From contig JANRJY010000035.1 in NCBI GenBank assembly GCA_033763735.1, positions 1 through 15,651 on the forward strand: a stretch of 15,651 nt of DNA, given 5' to 3'. This stretch comes from JANRJY01 sp033763735 (GTDB lineage Bacteria; Bacteroidota; Bacteroidia; Cytophagales; UBA9547). The position numbers were made by a program, and so were the translations under genes. Shown piece by piece: positions 6,201 to 14,430 of this stretch. A model generated the notes under the pieces. It searched no databases, was not told where the DNA came from, and was given only the letters and a program-made list of their open reading frames with translations. Each line of letters begins with the position of its first letter. Positions within the stretch are counted from its first letter, which is position 1.

Positions 6201-8228
6201 ATGTCATTTGAATTAACTTCCGAATTTGTACCTACGGGTGATCAGCCCAAGGCAATCAGCCAATTGGTTTCTGCTGTCAACAATGGAGAAGCACATCAAG
6301 TATTGTTAGGTGCCACCGGAACAGGCAAAACATTCACTATTGCTAATGTAATCCAACAAACACAAAAGCCAACATTAATTTTGAGCCACAATAAAACTTT
6401 GGCAGCTCAACTATATGGCGAATTCAAACAATTTTTCCCAAATAATGCAGTTGAATATTTTATTTCATATTACGACTATTACCAGCCTGAAGCTTATATA
6501 GCCTCATCAAACACTTATATCGAAAAAGACTTATCCATAAACGCAGAAATAGAAAAACTCAGATTAAGCGCCACTTCTGCATTGGTATCTGGCAGACGCG
6601 ATGTTATTGTAGTTGCCTCTGTATCATGCATATACGGGATAGGTAATCCGGAAGAATTCGGCAAACTTACCATTCGAATCCAAAAAGGAGATGTTGTTCA
6701 AAGAAATCGATTTTTATTAGCACTTGTTGAAATATTATACAGTAGAACCACGGCTGAATTCAAACAAGGAAATTTTAGAGTACAAGGCGATAGTGTAGAT
6801 TTGTTTCCCGCATATGCCGACTTTGCATATCGCATTATCTTCTTTGGTGATGAAATAGAGAAGATTCAAAAAATAGATCCTATTTCAGGCAAGAAATTTA
6901 GTGAAGAGCCAGCCGTTAGCATATTCCCTGCCAACTTATTTGTGACCGGTAAGGATGCACTTTTTCAAGCGATGAATGAAATCAGACTTGATTTGGGTCA
7001 ACAAATTAAATTTTTCGAGAAAGATTTGCGACTTTCAGAAGCTAAACGAATTCAGGAGCGAACTGAATTTGACCTTGAGATGATGGGCGAACTTGGCTAT
7101 TGCAGTGGCATCGAAAATTATTCGAGATACTTTGACAGAAGAGAACCCGGACAACGTCCCTTTTGTTTGCTGGATTATTTTCCTGACGATTATTTAATGG
7201 TAATTGATGAGAGCCATGTTACCCTTCCTCAAATCAGAGCAATGTGGGGAGGCGATCGGTCCAGAAAAGTAAATTTGGTTGATTATGGTTTTCGGTTACC
7301 TTCAGCAATGGACAATCGGCCATTGACCTTTAATGAATTTGAAGCAATGCAAACTCAAGTGATTTATGTAAGTGCTACTCCAGCAGATTTTGAATTGCAA
7401 AAAACCGGAGGAGTAGTAGTGGAGCAAATTATACGCCCAACAGGATTATTGGACCCGATTATTGAAGTAAGACCAATTACCAATCAGATTCCTGACCTCA
7501 TTGACACCATAAGAAATACCGTAAAGGATGGCGGAAGAGTATTAGTTACTACACTTACCAAACGAATGGCAGAAGAAATGGCAAAGTACTTTGTAAATTA
7601 TAATATTAACAGCCGTTATATCCACTCCGAAGTAAAAACTCTTGATAGGGTAGAACTTTTGCGTGAACTTCGACTGGGAATTTATGATGTATTAGTAGGA
7701 GTGAATTTACTTCGAGAAGGACTTGACTTACCGGAAGTTTCATTGGTTGCAATAATGGACGCTGATAAGGAAGGATTTTTAAGAAATCATCGATCTCTAA
7801 TTCAAACTATTGGAAGAGCGGCTCGAAATGAAAATGGGAAAGTAATAATGTATGCTGATAAAATTACGGGGTCCATGGAGGCTGCTATAAACGAAACCAA
7901 TAGAAGGCGTTCGGTTCAAATTGCATATAATTTGGAAAATGGAATTACTCCACATACCATAGTAAAATCAAAGGAAGCCATTATGGCTCAAACCAAAGCT
8001 GCCGATTCCAGCAGAAGTGGAAAAGCTTATTACGAACCCGAGGAAATAGCCACCGCCATGGCAGCTGATCCGGTAATTCAATACATGGGCAAAAAGGAAG
8101 TACAAAAACTTGCCGACAAAGCCAAAAAAGACATGGAAAGAGCTGCAAAAGATATGGATTTCGTAGAAGCTGCCCGACTTAGAGACGAATGGAAGGCACT
8201 TCTTTCAATTATAGAGAGAAAACAATAA
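6201..8228 (+). CDS. uvrB: Excinuclease ABC subunit B
   Basis: UvrB is the damage-verifying helicase of nucleotide excision repair. It is loaded by UvrA and then recruits UvrC. The 675 residues match the family. They show Walker A GATGTGKT (37-44), the beta-hairpin FISYYDYYQPEAY (87-99) that inserts between DNA strands, the Walker B variant DESH (336-339), motif III around YVSATPADFE, helicase motifs V and VI (GVNLLREGLDLPEVSLVAI and QTIGRAARN), and a C-terminal UVR coiled-coil (about 637-672, DMDFVEAARLRDEWKALLS) for UvrC contact. All motifs look intact. The ATG at 6201 is the only sensible start, given the conserved opening FELTSEFVPTGDQPKAI. No consensus promoter is evident in the 90 bases upstream. 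The dipeptide epimerase follows after 9 bases. Confidence 0.98.
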   Translation: MSFELTSEFVPTGDQPKAISQLVSAVNNGEAHQVLLGATGTGKTFTIANVIQQTQKPTLILSHNKTLAAQLYGEFKQFFPNNAVEYFISYYDYYQPEAYIASSNTYIEKDLSINAEIEKLRLSATSALVSGRRDVIVVASVSCIYGIGNPEEFGKLTIRIQKGDVVQRNRFLLALVEILYSRTTAEFKQGNFRVQGDSVDLFPAYADFAYRIIFFGDEIEKIQKIDPISGKKFSEEPAVSIFPANLFVTGKDALFQAMNEIRLDLGQQIKFFEKDLRLSEAKRIQERTEFDLEMMGELGYCSGIENYSRYFDRREPGQRPFCLLDYFPDDYLMVIDESHVTLPQIRAMWGGDRSRKVNLVDYGFRLPSAMDNRPLTFNEFEAMQTQVIYVSATPADFELQKTGGVVVEQIIRPTGLLDPIIEVRPITNQIPDLIDTIRNTVKDGGRVLVTTLTKRMAEEMAKYFVNYNINSRYIHSEVKTLDRVELLRELRLGIYDVLVGVNLLREGLDLPEVSLVAIMDADKEGFLRNHRSLIQTIGRAARNENGKVIMYADKITGSMEAAINETNRRRSVQIAYNLENGITPHTIVKSKEAIMAQTKAADSSRSGKAYYEPEEIATAMAADPVIQYMGKKEVQKLADKAKKDMERAAKDMDFVEAARLRDEWKALLSIIERKQ

Positions 8229-8237
8229 ATAATTGAA

Positions 8238-9344
8238 ATGGAAATCCAAAAAATTGAAATTTTTAAATCTAAAATCAAGCTCAAAGAAGCTTTTATTATT
8301 TCATTAGAAAAATTAGAATACGCTGAAAATGTAATAGTAAAAATCACTACAAATGAGGGATTGGTAGGTTTTGGAGAATGCAGCCCGTTTAAAACAATCA
8401 ATGGCGAGAGCATTGAAACATGCTATGAAATAGGTCAATATCTGGCAAAAGTACTTTTGGGTAAAAATCCCATTGATATTGAATTGTGCATTAACCTAAT
8501 GGATAAAGTTATATATGGAAATGCGAGTATTAAAAGTGCATTTGACATGGCCCTCTATGATATTGCCTCTCAATATGCAAAGCTTCCACTTTATCTATTT
8601 TTGAATGGCAGCAAAAACAAGACCTTAATAACCGACTACACAATTAGTATTGGAGACCCTCAAAAAATGGCATCAGATGCAATTGAAATAAAGGAACAAG
8701 AATATAAAATAATAAAAGTAAAATTAGGAGAAAATAAGAAAAATGACATTGAAAGAATTCAGTTTATTAGACAAGCAGTGGGCATGGAAATACCCATTAG
8801 AATTGATGCCAACCAAGGATGGAATACAACTGAGACAATCGAAACTTTAAGTGAATTAGAAAAATACAATATTCAACATTGCGAAGAACCCATACCCCGA
8901 TGGAGTTTTATGGATTTACCTTATATTTCTTTAAATAGCAATATCCCAATAATGGCTGATGAATCTTGTTGCAATCATCATGATGCCGATCGTTTAATAA
9001 AAATAAATGCGTGTAAATTATTTAATGTAAAATTAGGAAAGTCAGGAGGTATATATGATGCTTTGAAAATAATAAAACTAGCTGAACAAGCTCTAATCAA
9101 GATTCAAATCGGCGGTTTTCTGGAATCCAGATTAGGATTTACAGCATCGGCACACTTAGCTTTATCAAGTGATTGTATTACATTTTTTGACTTTGATACT
9201 CCCTTAATGTTTGTGGAAGACAATATTATTGGTGGTATTTCTTATTCCAAAGGTGGTGAAGTCAACATTCCTGATTCCATCGGTTTAGGTGCGCAACCAG
9301 ATGAAACATATTTGAACAAATTACCAAAAATAATTATATCCTAA
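8238..9344 (+). CDS. Dipeptide epimerase, enolase superfamily (L-Ala-D/L-Glu type)
   Basis: This 368-residue enolase-superfamily enzyme has every catalytic feature of the dipeptide epimerases. These are the KxK motif KVK (Lys160/Lys162), metal ligands Asp190 (RIDAN), Glu216 (CEEP) and Asp241 (MADES), and the opposite-face base Lys268 in NVKLGKSGG. The DFDTP segment (Asp318, Asp320) binds the substrate's amino group in characterised L-Ala-D/L-Glu epimerases. The likely role is converting L-Ala-D-Glu from recycled murein to L-Ala-L-Glu for use as nutrient, in the cytoplasm. Specificity for other dipeptides cannot be excluded, as the family is diverse. It starts 9 bases after uvrB, suggesting one transcript, and ends 3 bases from the convergent DUF2490 gene. 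Confidence 0.88.
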   Translation: MEIQKIEIFKSKIKLKEAFIISLEKLEYAENVIVKITTNEGLVGFGECSPFKTINGESIETCYEIGQYLAKVLLGKNPIDIELCINLMDKVIYGNASIKSAFDMALYDIASQYAKLPLYLFLNGSKNKTLITDYTISIGDPQKMASDAIEIKEQEYKIIKVKLGENKKNDIERIQFIRQAVGMEIPIRIDANQGWNTTETIETLSELEKYNIQHCEEPIPRWSFMDLPYISLNSNIPIMADESCCNHHDADRLIKINACKLFNVKLGKSGGIYDALKIIKLAEQALIKIQIGGFLESRLGFTASAHLALSSDCITFFDFDTPLMFVEDNIIGGISYSKGGEVNIPDSIGLGAQPDETYLNKLPKIIIS

Positions 9345-9347
9345 ATC

Positions 9348-10232
9348 CTATTCTTTGGAAACTTTTTTTGCTTGTTTCTGAAAAAACAAATGCACATTGT
9401 CAACCCATAAGTAAAACTGTATAATATTCATCAAATCAGTAGTATGTGTATATTTTTCAACAGTTTGATATTGAAATCGATTAGCTGTTCTTAAACCATA
9501 ACCAAGTTCCAATCGAATTGGATATTCTGAAGGTAAACGATACCCTAATAATAAAAAAGTACGATTCTGATCAAAAATTTCTCTACTTGGAATATCAGGC
9601 AACACATTCACATATAACTCCGACCATCCGATTAGATAAAAAGAATTGGTTTCAATGGTATTGGCTTTGCTTATTGGTAAAATAAATCGCAACATATACC
9701 TAGCCCGTTCTCGGTGAACTGCCAAGCCAGAATAATGTACCTGATCCGTCTGTTGCGGAAAATTATATTCAACATTGTAATCAAACTCATCAGAAGAATG
9801 CATTACTCTGTCTCCTATCATGCGGTATTCATATCTGAAGCGATGATGGATAATCAACCTTTGAAAATATCTGTAAATAAACATTGCTTGAATGCTAAAT
9901 CTGAGTTCAGGTTCGAAAATTGTATTTTGTCCATTTTTGCTATAAGTAATCGCATACATAAAAGGAGAAACTGATAACCTTAGCCAACGGTATGGTTCAT
10001 AATGAATCCACGGACGATACAAATGCTGATAAGGCATTGAAACAAGATTTGCAGAATTTGAGTTTGAAATTCTTCGATAATGACGCTCCATTTGCCAACT
10101 CCATTTGGTATTGATTCTGCCAAGGAAATAAATTTCATTCCAAAGGGCATTCCTAAAAACTGGAGTTTCAGCATTTATTGAATGTTGGGTAAATATTGTT
10201 AAGAAAAAAATTAGTAATACTCTGAAAAACAC
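9348..10232 (-). CDS. DUF2490-family outer membrane beta-barrel protein
   Basis: This 294-residue protein starts with GTG (10232) and a signal peptide (FFRVLLIFFLTIFTQ, likely cleavage after SINA at about residue 21). The mature part is dense in Arg, Tyr, Trp and Phe with alternating strands. Phrases such as FRNALWNEIYFLGRINTKWSW, HHRFRYEY and ELGYGLRTAN fit DUF2490, a Bacteroidota barrel family of unknown function. Many family members keep the RxxxEhR-like strand seen here as FRYEYRM. The frame lies 36 bases downstream of nadE on the same strand, so read-through from nadE is the simplest source of expression; no promoter consensus is seen in the gap. No ATG start is available before the signal peptide. 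Confidence 0.78.
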   Translation of the reverse strand: MFFRVLLIFFLTIFTQHSINAETPVFRNALWNEIYFLGRINTKWSWQMERHYRRISNSNSANLVSMPYQHLYRPWIHYEPYRWLRLSVSPFMYAITYSKNGQNTIFEPELRFSIQAMFIYRYFQRLIIHHRFRYEYRMIGDRVMHSSDEFDYNVEYNFPQQTDQVHYSGLAVHRERARYMLRFILPISKANTIETNSFYLIGWSELYVNVLPDIPSREIFDQNRTFLLLGYRLPSEYPIRLELGYGLRTANRFQYQTVEKYTHTTDLMNIIQFYLWVDNVHLFFQKQAKKVSKE

Positions 10233-10268
10233 GAATGTATTAAATAAAATAATTAACTCTATTTTGTT

Positions 10269-12125
10269 TTAATTTATTTTCCCCAACTGCACCAATTCCT
10301 CCTCAAACCCACCGTTAAGAATAGGGAAGCGGCACCAGGTGCGTGGATCTACATTCATTTCATCCAAATGGAAAGAAGGGGCCAAGCGTTCGCGTTTCCA
10401 CTGGTTGCGTGACCAAAGCTTGAAAAATTTGATGATGTATGATTTCAGCAATTGGTCTGAGCACAATTTTTTGTTAAGCAAACCATGATAGACTTGTTTT
10501 GGGGATTTTCTTTCTTTAATTGCCTGACTTTCAATTTCAAGCATAATGCTGTAGGGCATCAAGTCATCTTCATCTTTTTGTGAAAACTTAAGCGGTTTGA
10601 GTTCGGCACTTGGTTCGAGATTATTCACATATTTTAATGAAGAGTAGGCCAAATTCTTTTCGGCCCACACCAACCAACTTTTAATATACTGCTTATCAAC
10701 TCCTGCAATCGGAGAAATACTTCCGGAGGTATCGCCATCCATTGTGGTATATCCTACATCGCCTTCACTACGGTTGGAAGTAGTAATTAGAAGTGCATTT
10801 TTAAGATTCGCCATCATCCAAATAATGGGACTTCTTGACCTTGCTTGAATGTTTTGCATGGCTATGTCGTCCTTTTCCCAATTAAGTTCACGACCCAATA
10901 CTTTTTCTGCTTTTGTTGAGTAAGATTGAACAATATCATCTACTTCCCAATTGCAAAAGTTGGCATTAATTTGAATCGCTAATTCTTTTGCAGATTGAAA
11001 AGTATTTTCCGAAGAGTTTTTGGTCGATTGATACACACATGTAAGCAATTGTGTAACAACTTCGTTCGCAGTCTTTTTATCAGATTTGATATTTCCTTTA
11101 GTTAAAAAATATTCTACCCCCAATTCTGAGGTCCCTCTTCTAACCATTTCCGAAACCATAATAGCACAAGTGGTAGAATCAGCTCCCCCACTCAATGACA
11201 GTACAAATCCATTGCTTCTGCTTTTGCGCATATAATCGTACAAACTCAAGCTTAAGGCTGCCGGAAACTCTTCTTCTTTGCTCTCAAAAGGAGCAGGTTG
11301 GTTAAATGATTTGCTGGTTTTAGGATTTTTTAAATCTACTTCCGCTATTTGAACATTAAAGTTTTGAAAAGACAGTAACTTATTTCTGGATATTAACTTT
11401 CCATTTTGGGCTATTAATATTTCACCGTCATATATGGCTCTGCCTGCTTCATTTCCTAACAAATTTGAAAATACATATACACATTCAAATTCTTTGGAAC
11501 CTTTGAGAACCAATTCATTGAGCCTAACATGAGTTTTGCCAAAAGCGAAATGGCTGGCACTTGGATTCAAAATAATATCTACCCCACGTTCTTTATGCCT
11601 ATAGCCGGGTCTTTCTTCTTTGCGCCAAGATTCTTCACAAATTTCAAAACCAATTCTTACCCCATCTACATTAAAAATGCAATCACCAATGGGTACTGTA
11701 ATTTCGTCAGTAATTTTAAAATTATATACTGATAACCATTTCCATGGAGTAAACCAACGCGTTTCGTAATGTATACCATCATTTGCTAAAAACTGTTTTG
11801 CATAAAATCCCAATATCTTGGTATTATGAATCAAACATGCACAATTGTAGTTTTTATCATCAAACTTTATAGGCAAGCCCACCGCCACCGTTATATCATA
11901 ACAATATTCTTTGATTTCAAGAAGTTTTTTAAGGGCAGTTTCATAAACCCAATCTGCCAAAAAGAGGTCTTCACACCCATAACCTGTAATGCATAATTCT
12001 GGTAAGCAAAGAATTTTGGCTCCATTCATGCGAGCATATTCAATTGCATAAATGATATTTTGTTTGTTATTTTCCCAATCGATGGGTGTTTGGTTCAAGC
12101 AGGCTCCGGCTACACTTATTTTCAT
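10269..12125 (-). CDS. nadE: Glutamine-dependent NAD+ synthetase
   Basis: NadE converts nicotinic acid adenine dinucleotide to NAD+ with ATP, using ammonia released from glutamine. The 618-residue chain has an N-terminal nitrilase-type glutaminase domain (about 1-270) with the Glu-Lys-Cys triad Glu43 (LPELCITGYG), Lys110 (FYAKQFL) and Cys163 (EICEESW). The C-terminal synthetase domain has pyrophosphate loop SGGADS (312-317), then TTSNRSEGDVGYTTMDGDT with SPIAGVDK, and the closing RLAPSFHLDEMNVDPRTWCR segment. All key residues are present, so glutamine and not free ammonia is the likely nitrogen donor. It starts from ATG 12125 and is divergent from the MBL-fold gene across 104 bases. DUF2490 follows on the same strand. 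Confidence 0.96.
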   Translation of the reverse strand: MKISVAGACLNQTPIDWENNKQNIIYAIEYARMNGAKILCLPELCITGYGCEDLFLADWVYETALKKLLEIKEYCYDITVAVGLPIKFDDKNYNCACLIHNTKILGFYAKQFLANDGIHYETRWFTPWKWLSVYNFKITDEITVPIGDCIFNVDGVRIGFEICEESWRKEERPGYRHKERGVDIILNPSASHFAFGKTHVRLNELVLKGSKEFECVYVFSNLLGNEAGRAIYDGEILIAQNGKLISRNKLLSFQNFNVQIAEVDLKNPKTSKSFNQPAPFESKEEEFPAALSLSLYDYMRKSRSNGFVLSLSGGADSTTCAIMVSEMVRRGTSELGVEYFLTKGNIKSDKKTANEVVTQLLTCVYQSTKNSSENTFQSAKELAIQINANFCNWEVDDIVQSYSTKAEKVLGRELNWEKDDIAMQNIQARSRSPIIWMMANLKNALLITTSNRSEGDVGYTTMDGDTSGSISPIAGVDKQYIKSWLVWAEKNLAYSSLKYVNNLEPSAELKPLKFSQKDEDDLMPYSIMLEIESQAIKERKSPKQVYHGLLNKKLCSDQLLKSYIIKFFKLWSRNQWKRERLAPSFHLDEMNVDPRTWCRFPILNGGFEEELVQLGKIN

Positions 12126-12229
12126 TCAATTCAATTACTTAATGCTATGGCTAAGTTCGTTATTATTGCGAAACCAACCAAAAAATATTAAATAACACAA
12201 AAAAATATAGAAATAATTATTTTGAAACC

Positions 12230-13072
12230 ATGAGACTATATTCAATTAATACAGGTTTATTCAAATTGGATGGAGGAGCCATGCATGGAGTTGTACCCAA
12301 AACTATTTGGAACAAATTAAATCCAGCAGATGAAAACAACCTCTGTATATTTGCAATGCGCTGTATGTTAATTGAATGTGAAAATAGATTAATATTGATA
12401 GATACCGGATGTGGTGATAAGCAAGATGCCAGTTTTTTCAAACACTATTATTTACATGGAAATGATACTTTATTGTCTTCCATTGAAAAAGCAGGATTTG
12501 GAAGTAATGAAATAACGGATGTAATTCTTACCCACATGCATTTTGACCATGTAGGTGGTGCAACCATTTGGAATTCAGACCGGACAAAAGCAGTTCCTAC
12601 TTTCAAAAATGCCAAATATTGGGTTCACGAGCAACATTGGAATTGGGCTTTGCGTCCAAATCCCAGAGAAGGTGCGAGTTTTTTAAAAGAAAATTTTATG
12701 CCTATTCAAGAATTAGGAGTATTAAATTTTATAAAAGATAACCACTCCATGGGTATTCCGGAAATCAAATTTAAGATTGTAAATGGTCATACAGAAGCCA
12801 TGTTAATACCATTGGTTCAATACCGTGAACATACCGTTTGCTTTATGGCGGATTTAATACCCACAATTGTGCATTTGCCACTCCCCTACCTTGCATCTTA
12901 TGATATACGTCCATTGGATGCTATGATAGAAAAGAAAGCTTTTTTAGAAGAGGCAGTTGCCAACAATTACTTGCTATTTTATGAACATGATGCCTTCAAA
13001 GAAATGAGTCGTTTGAAAATGACAGAGAAAGGCGTACGTGCATCCGACTTATTAAAGCTTAATGAAATATAA
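12230..13072 (+). CDS. MBL-fold metallo-hydrolase
   Basis: This 280-residue metallo-beta-lactamase-fold protein has the HxHxDH signature THMHFDHVGG (His102, His104, Asp106, His107), plus His187 (NGHTEA), bridging Asp208 (FMAD) and His253 (YEHD), enough to bind two metal ions. The layout, with LIDTGCGDK before the motif and FMADLIPT after it, resembles the lactonase-like branch that includes AHL lactonases. The substrate cannot be read from sequence, and relatives include many general hydrolases. There is no signal peptide, so it is cytoplasmic. The ATG at 12230 has a short AT-rich leader without a clear TAnnTTTG box. The DUF2905 gene begins 8 bases after its stop, so the two form a pair. Confidence 0.88.
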   Translation: MRLYSINTGLFKLDGGAMHGVVPKTIWNKLNPADENNLCIFAMRCMLIECENRLILIDTGCGDKQDASFFKHYYLHGNDTLLSSIEKAGFGSNEITDVILTHMHFDHVGGATIWNSDRTKAVPTFKNAKYWVHEQHWNWALRPNPREGASFLKENFMPIQELGVLNFIKDNHSMGIPEIKFKIVNGHTEAMLIPLVQYREHTVCFMADLIPTIVHLPLPYLASYDIRPLDAMIEKKAFLEEAVANNYLLFYEHDAFKEMSRLKMTEKGVRASDLLKLNEI

Positions 13073-13080
13073 CTCAAACA

Positions 13081-13320
13081 ATGCAAGAAATTAGTAAATA
13101 TGTAATTGGCTTTGGAATTGCAATTTCATTAATTGGAATTATACTTTATGCTTTTCATGACAAAATCCCTCAAATAGGAAAATTACCCGGTGATTTTTAT
13201 TTCGAAAATGGAGGTGCAAAAATATTTATACCGCTTACTTCTATGCTGATTATCAGCATAATAATAAACCTGATCATTTGGACAATTAAGTTTTTGACAG
13301 AATATTTTTCTTCGAAATAA
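13081..13320 (+). CDS. DUF2905-family small membrane protein
   Basis: This 79-residue protein has two hydrophobic segments (about residues 7-24, VIGFGIAISLIGIILYAF, and 49-72, IFIPLTSMLIISIIINLIIWTIKF). They flank IPQIGKLPGDFYFENGGAK, in which GKLPGD and the aromatic stretch before the second helix are the DUF2905 signature. The function of the family is unknown. It is co-oriented with the MBL gene and 8 bases downstream, so it is probably transcribed with it. No terminator separates it from the tRNA, but a promoter box starts 7 bases after its stop. Confidence 0.85.
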   Translation: MQEISKYVIGFGIAISLIGIILYAFHDKIPQIGKLPGDFYFENGGAKIFIPLTSMLIISIIINLIIWTIKFLTEYFSSK

Positions 13321-13327
13321 ATATTGC

Positions 13328-13335
13328 TAACTTTG
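13328..13335 (+). promoter_or_regulatory. -7 promoter box for tRNA-Arg
   Basis: TAACTTTG matches TAnnTTTG exactly and is followed by C, as is common in the phylum. The -33 position has only TTTC (13307-13310, spacing 17), a near match. The box is 48 bases upstream of the tRNA 5' end, leaving a short processed leader. Confidence 0.55.
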
Positions 13336-13382
13336 CGCTCCTTTTTCAAAAACAATGTTCTGAAAAGGAATAAAAAAATAAT

Positions 13383-13456
13383 GTTCCCGTAGCTTAACTG
13401 GATAGAGTATCTGACTACGGATCAGAAGGTTGGGGGTTCGACTCCCTCCGGGAACA
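13383..13456 (+). tRNA. tRNA-Arg (anticodon ACG)
   Basis: The cloverleaf folds by eye. The 7-bp acceptor is GTTCCCG with CGGGAAC. A D-arm region is followed by the anticodon stem TCTGA/TCAGA around loop CTACGGA, with anticodon ACG at 13417-13419. The T-arm is GGGGG-TTCGACT-CCCTC with one G-U pair, and the discriminator is A. No CCA is encoded, as ACTA follows. ACG becomes ICG by deamination and reads CGN codons. tRNA 3' ends are frequent integration sites, and gene content changes just downstream. Confidence 0.95.
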
Positions 13457-13470
13457 CTAAATTTAATTAT

Positions 13471-13505
13471 AAATCCCTGTATTTCAATGATTTACAGGGA
13501 TTTTT
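13471..13505 (+). terminator. Rho-independent terminator after tRNA-Arg
   Basis: An 11-bp perfect stem (AAATCCCTGTA, 13471-13481, with 13493-13503) encloses an 11-base loop and runs into TTTTT (13501-13505), 15 bases after the tRNA. Its 3' arm also contains the stop codon of the convergent 46-residue gene. Confidence 0.85.
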
Positions 13506-13632
13506 GTTTCTTCGGGGTAAACATAGGGTAAACATTTATTTTTCTGCCTTTAAATATGTTGTAAATACCTACGTTCCATGCCTTTCCCTTAGCTTTGATA
13601 TACTGTTCGTATACAGTTGATGTATTTTTCAT
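13492..13632 (-). CDS. 46-residue basic small protein of unknown function
   Basis: The frame starts with ATG 13632 inside an ATGA overlap with the stop of the 67-residue gene and ends with TAA at 13492-13494. The protein begins MKNTSTVYEQYIKAKGKAWN, continues NIFKGRKINVYPMFTPKK, and ends KSL. It is strongly basic, with no signal or membrane segment. The stop/start overlap implies coupling with the upstream putative DNA-binding protein. Bases 13515-13535 carry two copies of GGGTAAACAT that encode the VYP and MFTP parts. It may be a remnant or a small partner factor of a mobile element. The existence of the gene rests on the overlap and on clean coding over 46 codons; I recognise no family. Confidence 0.5.
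   Translation of the reverse strand: MKNTSTVYEQYIKAKGKAWNVGIYNIFKGRKINVYPMFTPKKQKSL
13515..13535. repeat. Two adjacent GGGTAAACAT direct repeats
   Basis: Ten-base copies at 13515-13524 and 13526-13535 are separated by one A, 59 bases after the tRNA gene. Adjacent direct repeats next to a tRNA could be recombinase or regulator binding sites. They also lie in the frame of the 46-residue gene, so coincidence is possible. Confidence 0.5.
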
Positions 13633-13832
13633 TTTAGGAAGGGTCTAATTTGTTCTTCTTTGAATCCCGTTAGTTTGCAGAATTCTTCCACGGTTAGAAA
13701 ACCGTATTCTTGTTTGCCCACTTTCCGTTTTAACTCTGACATAAGCTTTCTAGCGGTTCTTTCCTTTCTTCCAGTAATATTCTGGATATCTTTTGTATAG
13801 ATTACTATGCGATTTGGGATGCGATTGTCCAT
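13629..13832 (-). CDS. 67-residue putative DNA-binding protein of a Bacteroidota accessory family
   Basis: From ATG 13832 the product reads MDNRIPNRIVIYTKDIQNIT, then GRKERTARKLMSELKRKVGK, and ends VEEFCKLTGFKEEQIRPFLK. The form is a short beta-strand, a helix-turn-helix-like segment around TKDIQNITGRKERTARKLM, and a C-terminal helical pair with FLTVEEFCKLTG. From memory this resembles a family of small proteins scattered through Bacteroidota accessory regions; an excisionase-like or regulatory role is inference. An open extension to ATG 13913 exists but would collide with the divergent nuclease start, and it adds 27 residues without similarity to the core. The gene overlaps the 46-residue gene as ATGA. 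Confidence 0.7.
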   Translation of the reverse strand: MDNRIPNRIVIYTKDIQNITGRKERTARKLMSELKRKVGKQEYGFLTVEEFCKLTGFKEEQIRPFLK

Positions 13833-13907
13833 AATGCGGTAAAAGCGGTATTTTGATTTTTTAATTGTATATGCTTCTCGTAAAGTTGGTGAAAAATCGA
13901 CTTTAAT

Positions 13908-14396
13908 ATGCATAACGTACTCGTAATTATTGGGCTATTTCTTTCATATACAGCGTATTGCCACACAACAGGAAAGGTTATTAGGGTAATTGATGGTGAC
14001 ACATATGAATTGCTTGTAAACAGCAAAAAAGAGGTGATCAGATTGGCCAATGTGGATGCTCCTGAAAAAGACCAAACATTTGGATTGGTTTCAAAAGATA
14101 GCGTTTCGGCTCTCGTACTTAATCAAATTGTAATACTCAATTATACTGGTGAATTAACCTACAATAGAAAAGTAGCTACCCTAAAAGTTAAAGGTCTTGA
14201 ACTTGACAGCATACTGGTTGTGAAAGGTTGGGCATGGCATTTTGTAGCTTTTAGTCAAAAACCTCAATTACAGACCTTACAATATCAAGCACAGAATAAT
14301 AGAAAAGGGCTTTGGCACTGTCCAAACCCTGTACCCCCTTGGATATGGCGAAAGTTTAGTCAATTCAATAAACGGCTTTGGAATGTGTGCCGGTAA
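13908..14396 (+). CDS. Staphylococcal-nuclease-like (thermonuclease) protein, probably secreted
   Basis: This 162-residue protein begins with a short signal-like segment (MHNVLVIIGLFLSYTAYC) and a single SNase domain. Key features align with the micrococcal nuclease active site: VIDGDTYEL (Asp29, Asp31), RLANVDAPE (Arg45, Asp50, Glu53), and YNRKVATLKV (Arg87). The calcium ligands, catalytic glutamate and two arginines therefore all appear present. The tail has RKGLWHCPNPVPPWIWRK, usual for bacterial SNase domains. The likely role is calcium-dependent cleavage of DNA or RNA in the periplasm or outside the cell. It diverges from the 67-residue gene, and the MPKQKG protein follows 34 bases later. 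Single SNase domains are frequent cargo of mobile elements. Confidence 0.88.
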   Translation: MHNVLVIIGLFLSYTAYCHTTGKVIRVIDGDTYELLVNSKKEVIRLANVDAPEKDQTFGLVSKDSVSALVLNQIVILNYTGELTYNRKVATLKVKGLELDSILVVKGWAWHFVAFSQKPQLQTLQYQAQNNRKGLWHCPNPVPPWIWRKFSQFNKRLWNVCR

Positions 14397-14430
14397 ACAT
14401 ATTCGAAACAAACTCTAAATATTTAATACA

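Noticed and set aside
8078..8413. Minus-strand 111-codon frame across the uvrB / epimerase junction
   Set aside because: It lies opposite two well-supported genes and is a Ser/Ile-rich antisense shadow.
12126..12229. Clear divergent promoter pair between nadE and the MBL-fold gene
   Set aside because: The 104 bases are AT-rich with several near matches to TAnnTTTG, but none has correct spacing with a -33 TTTG, so no promoter is called.
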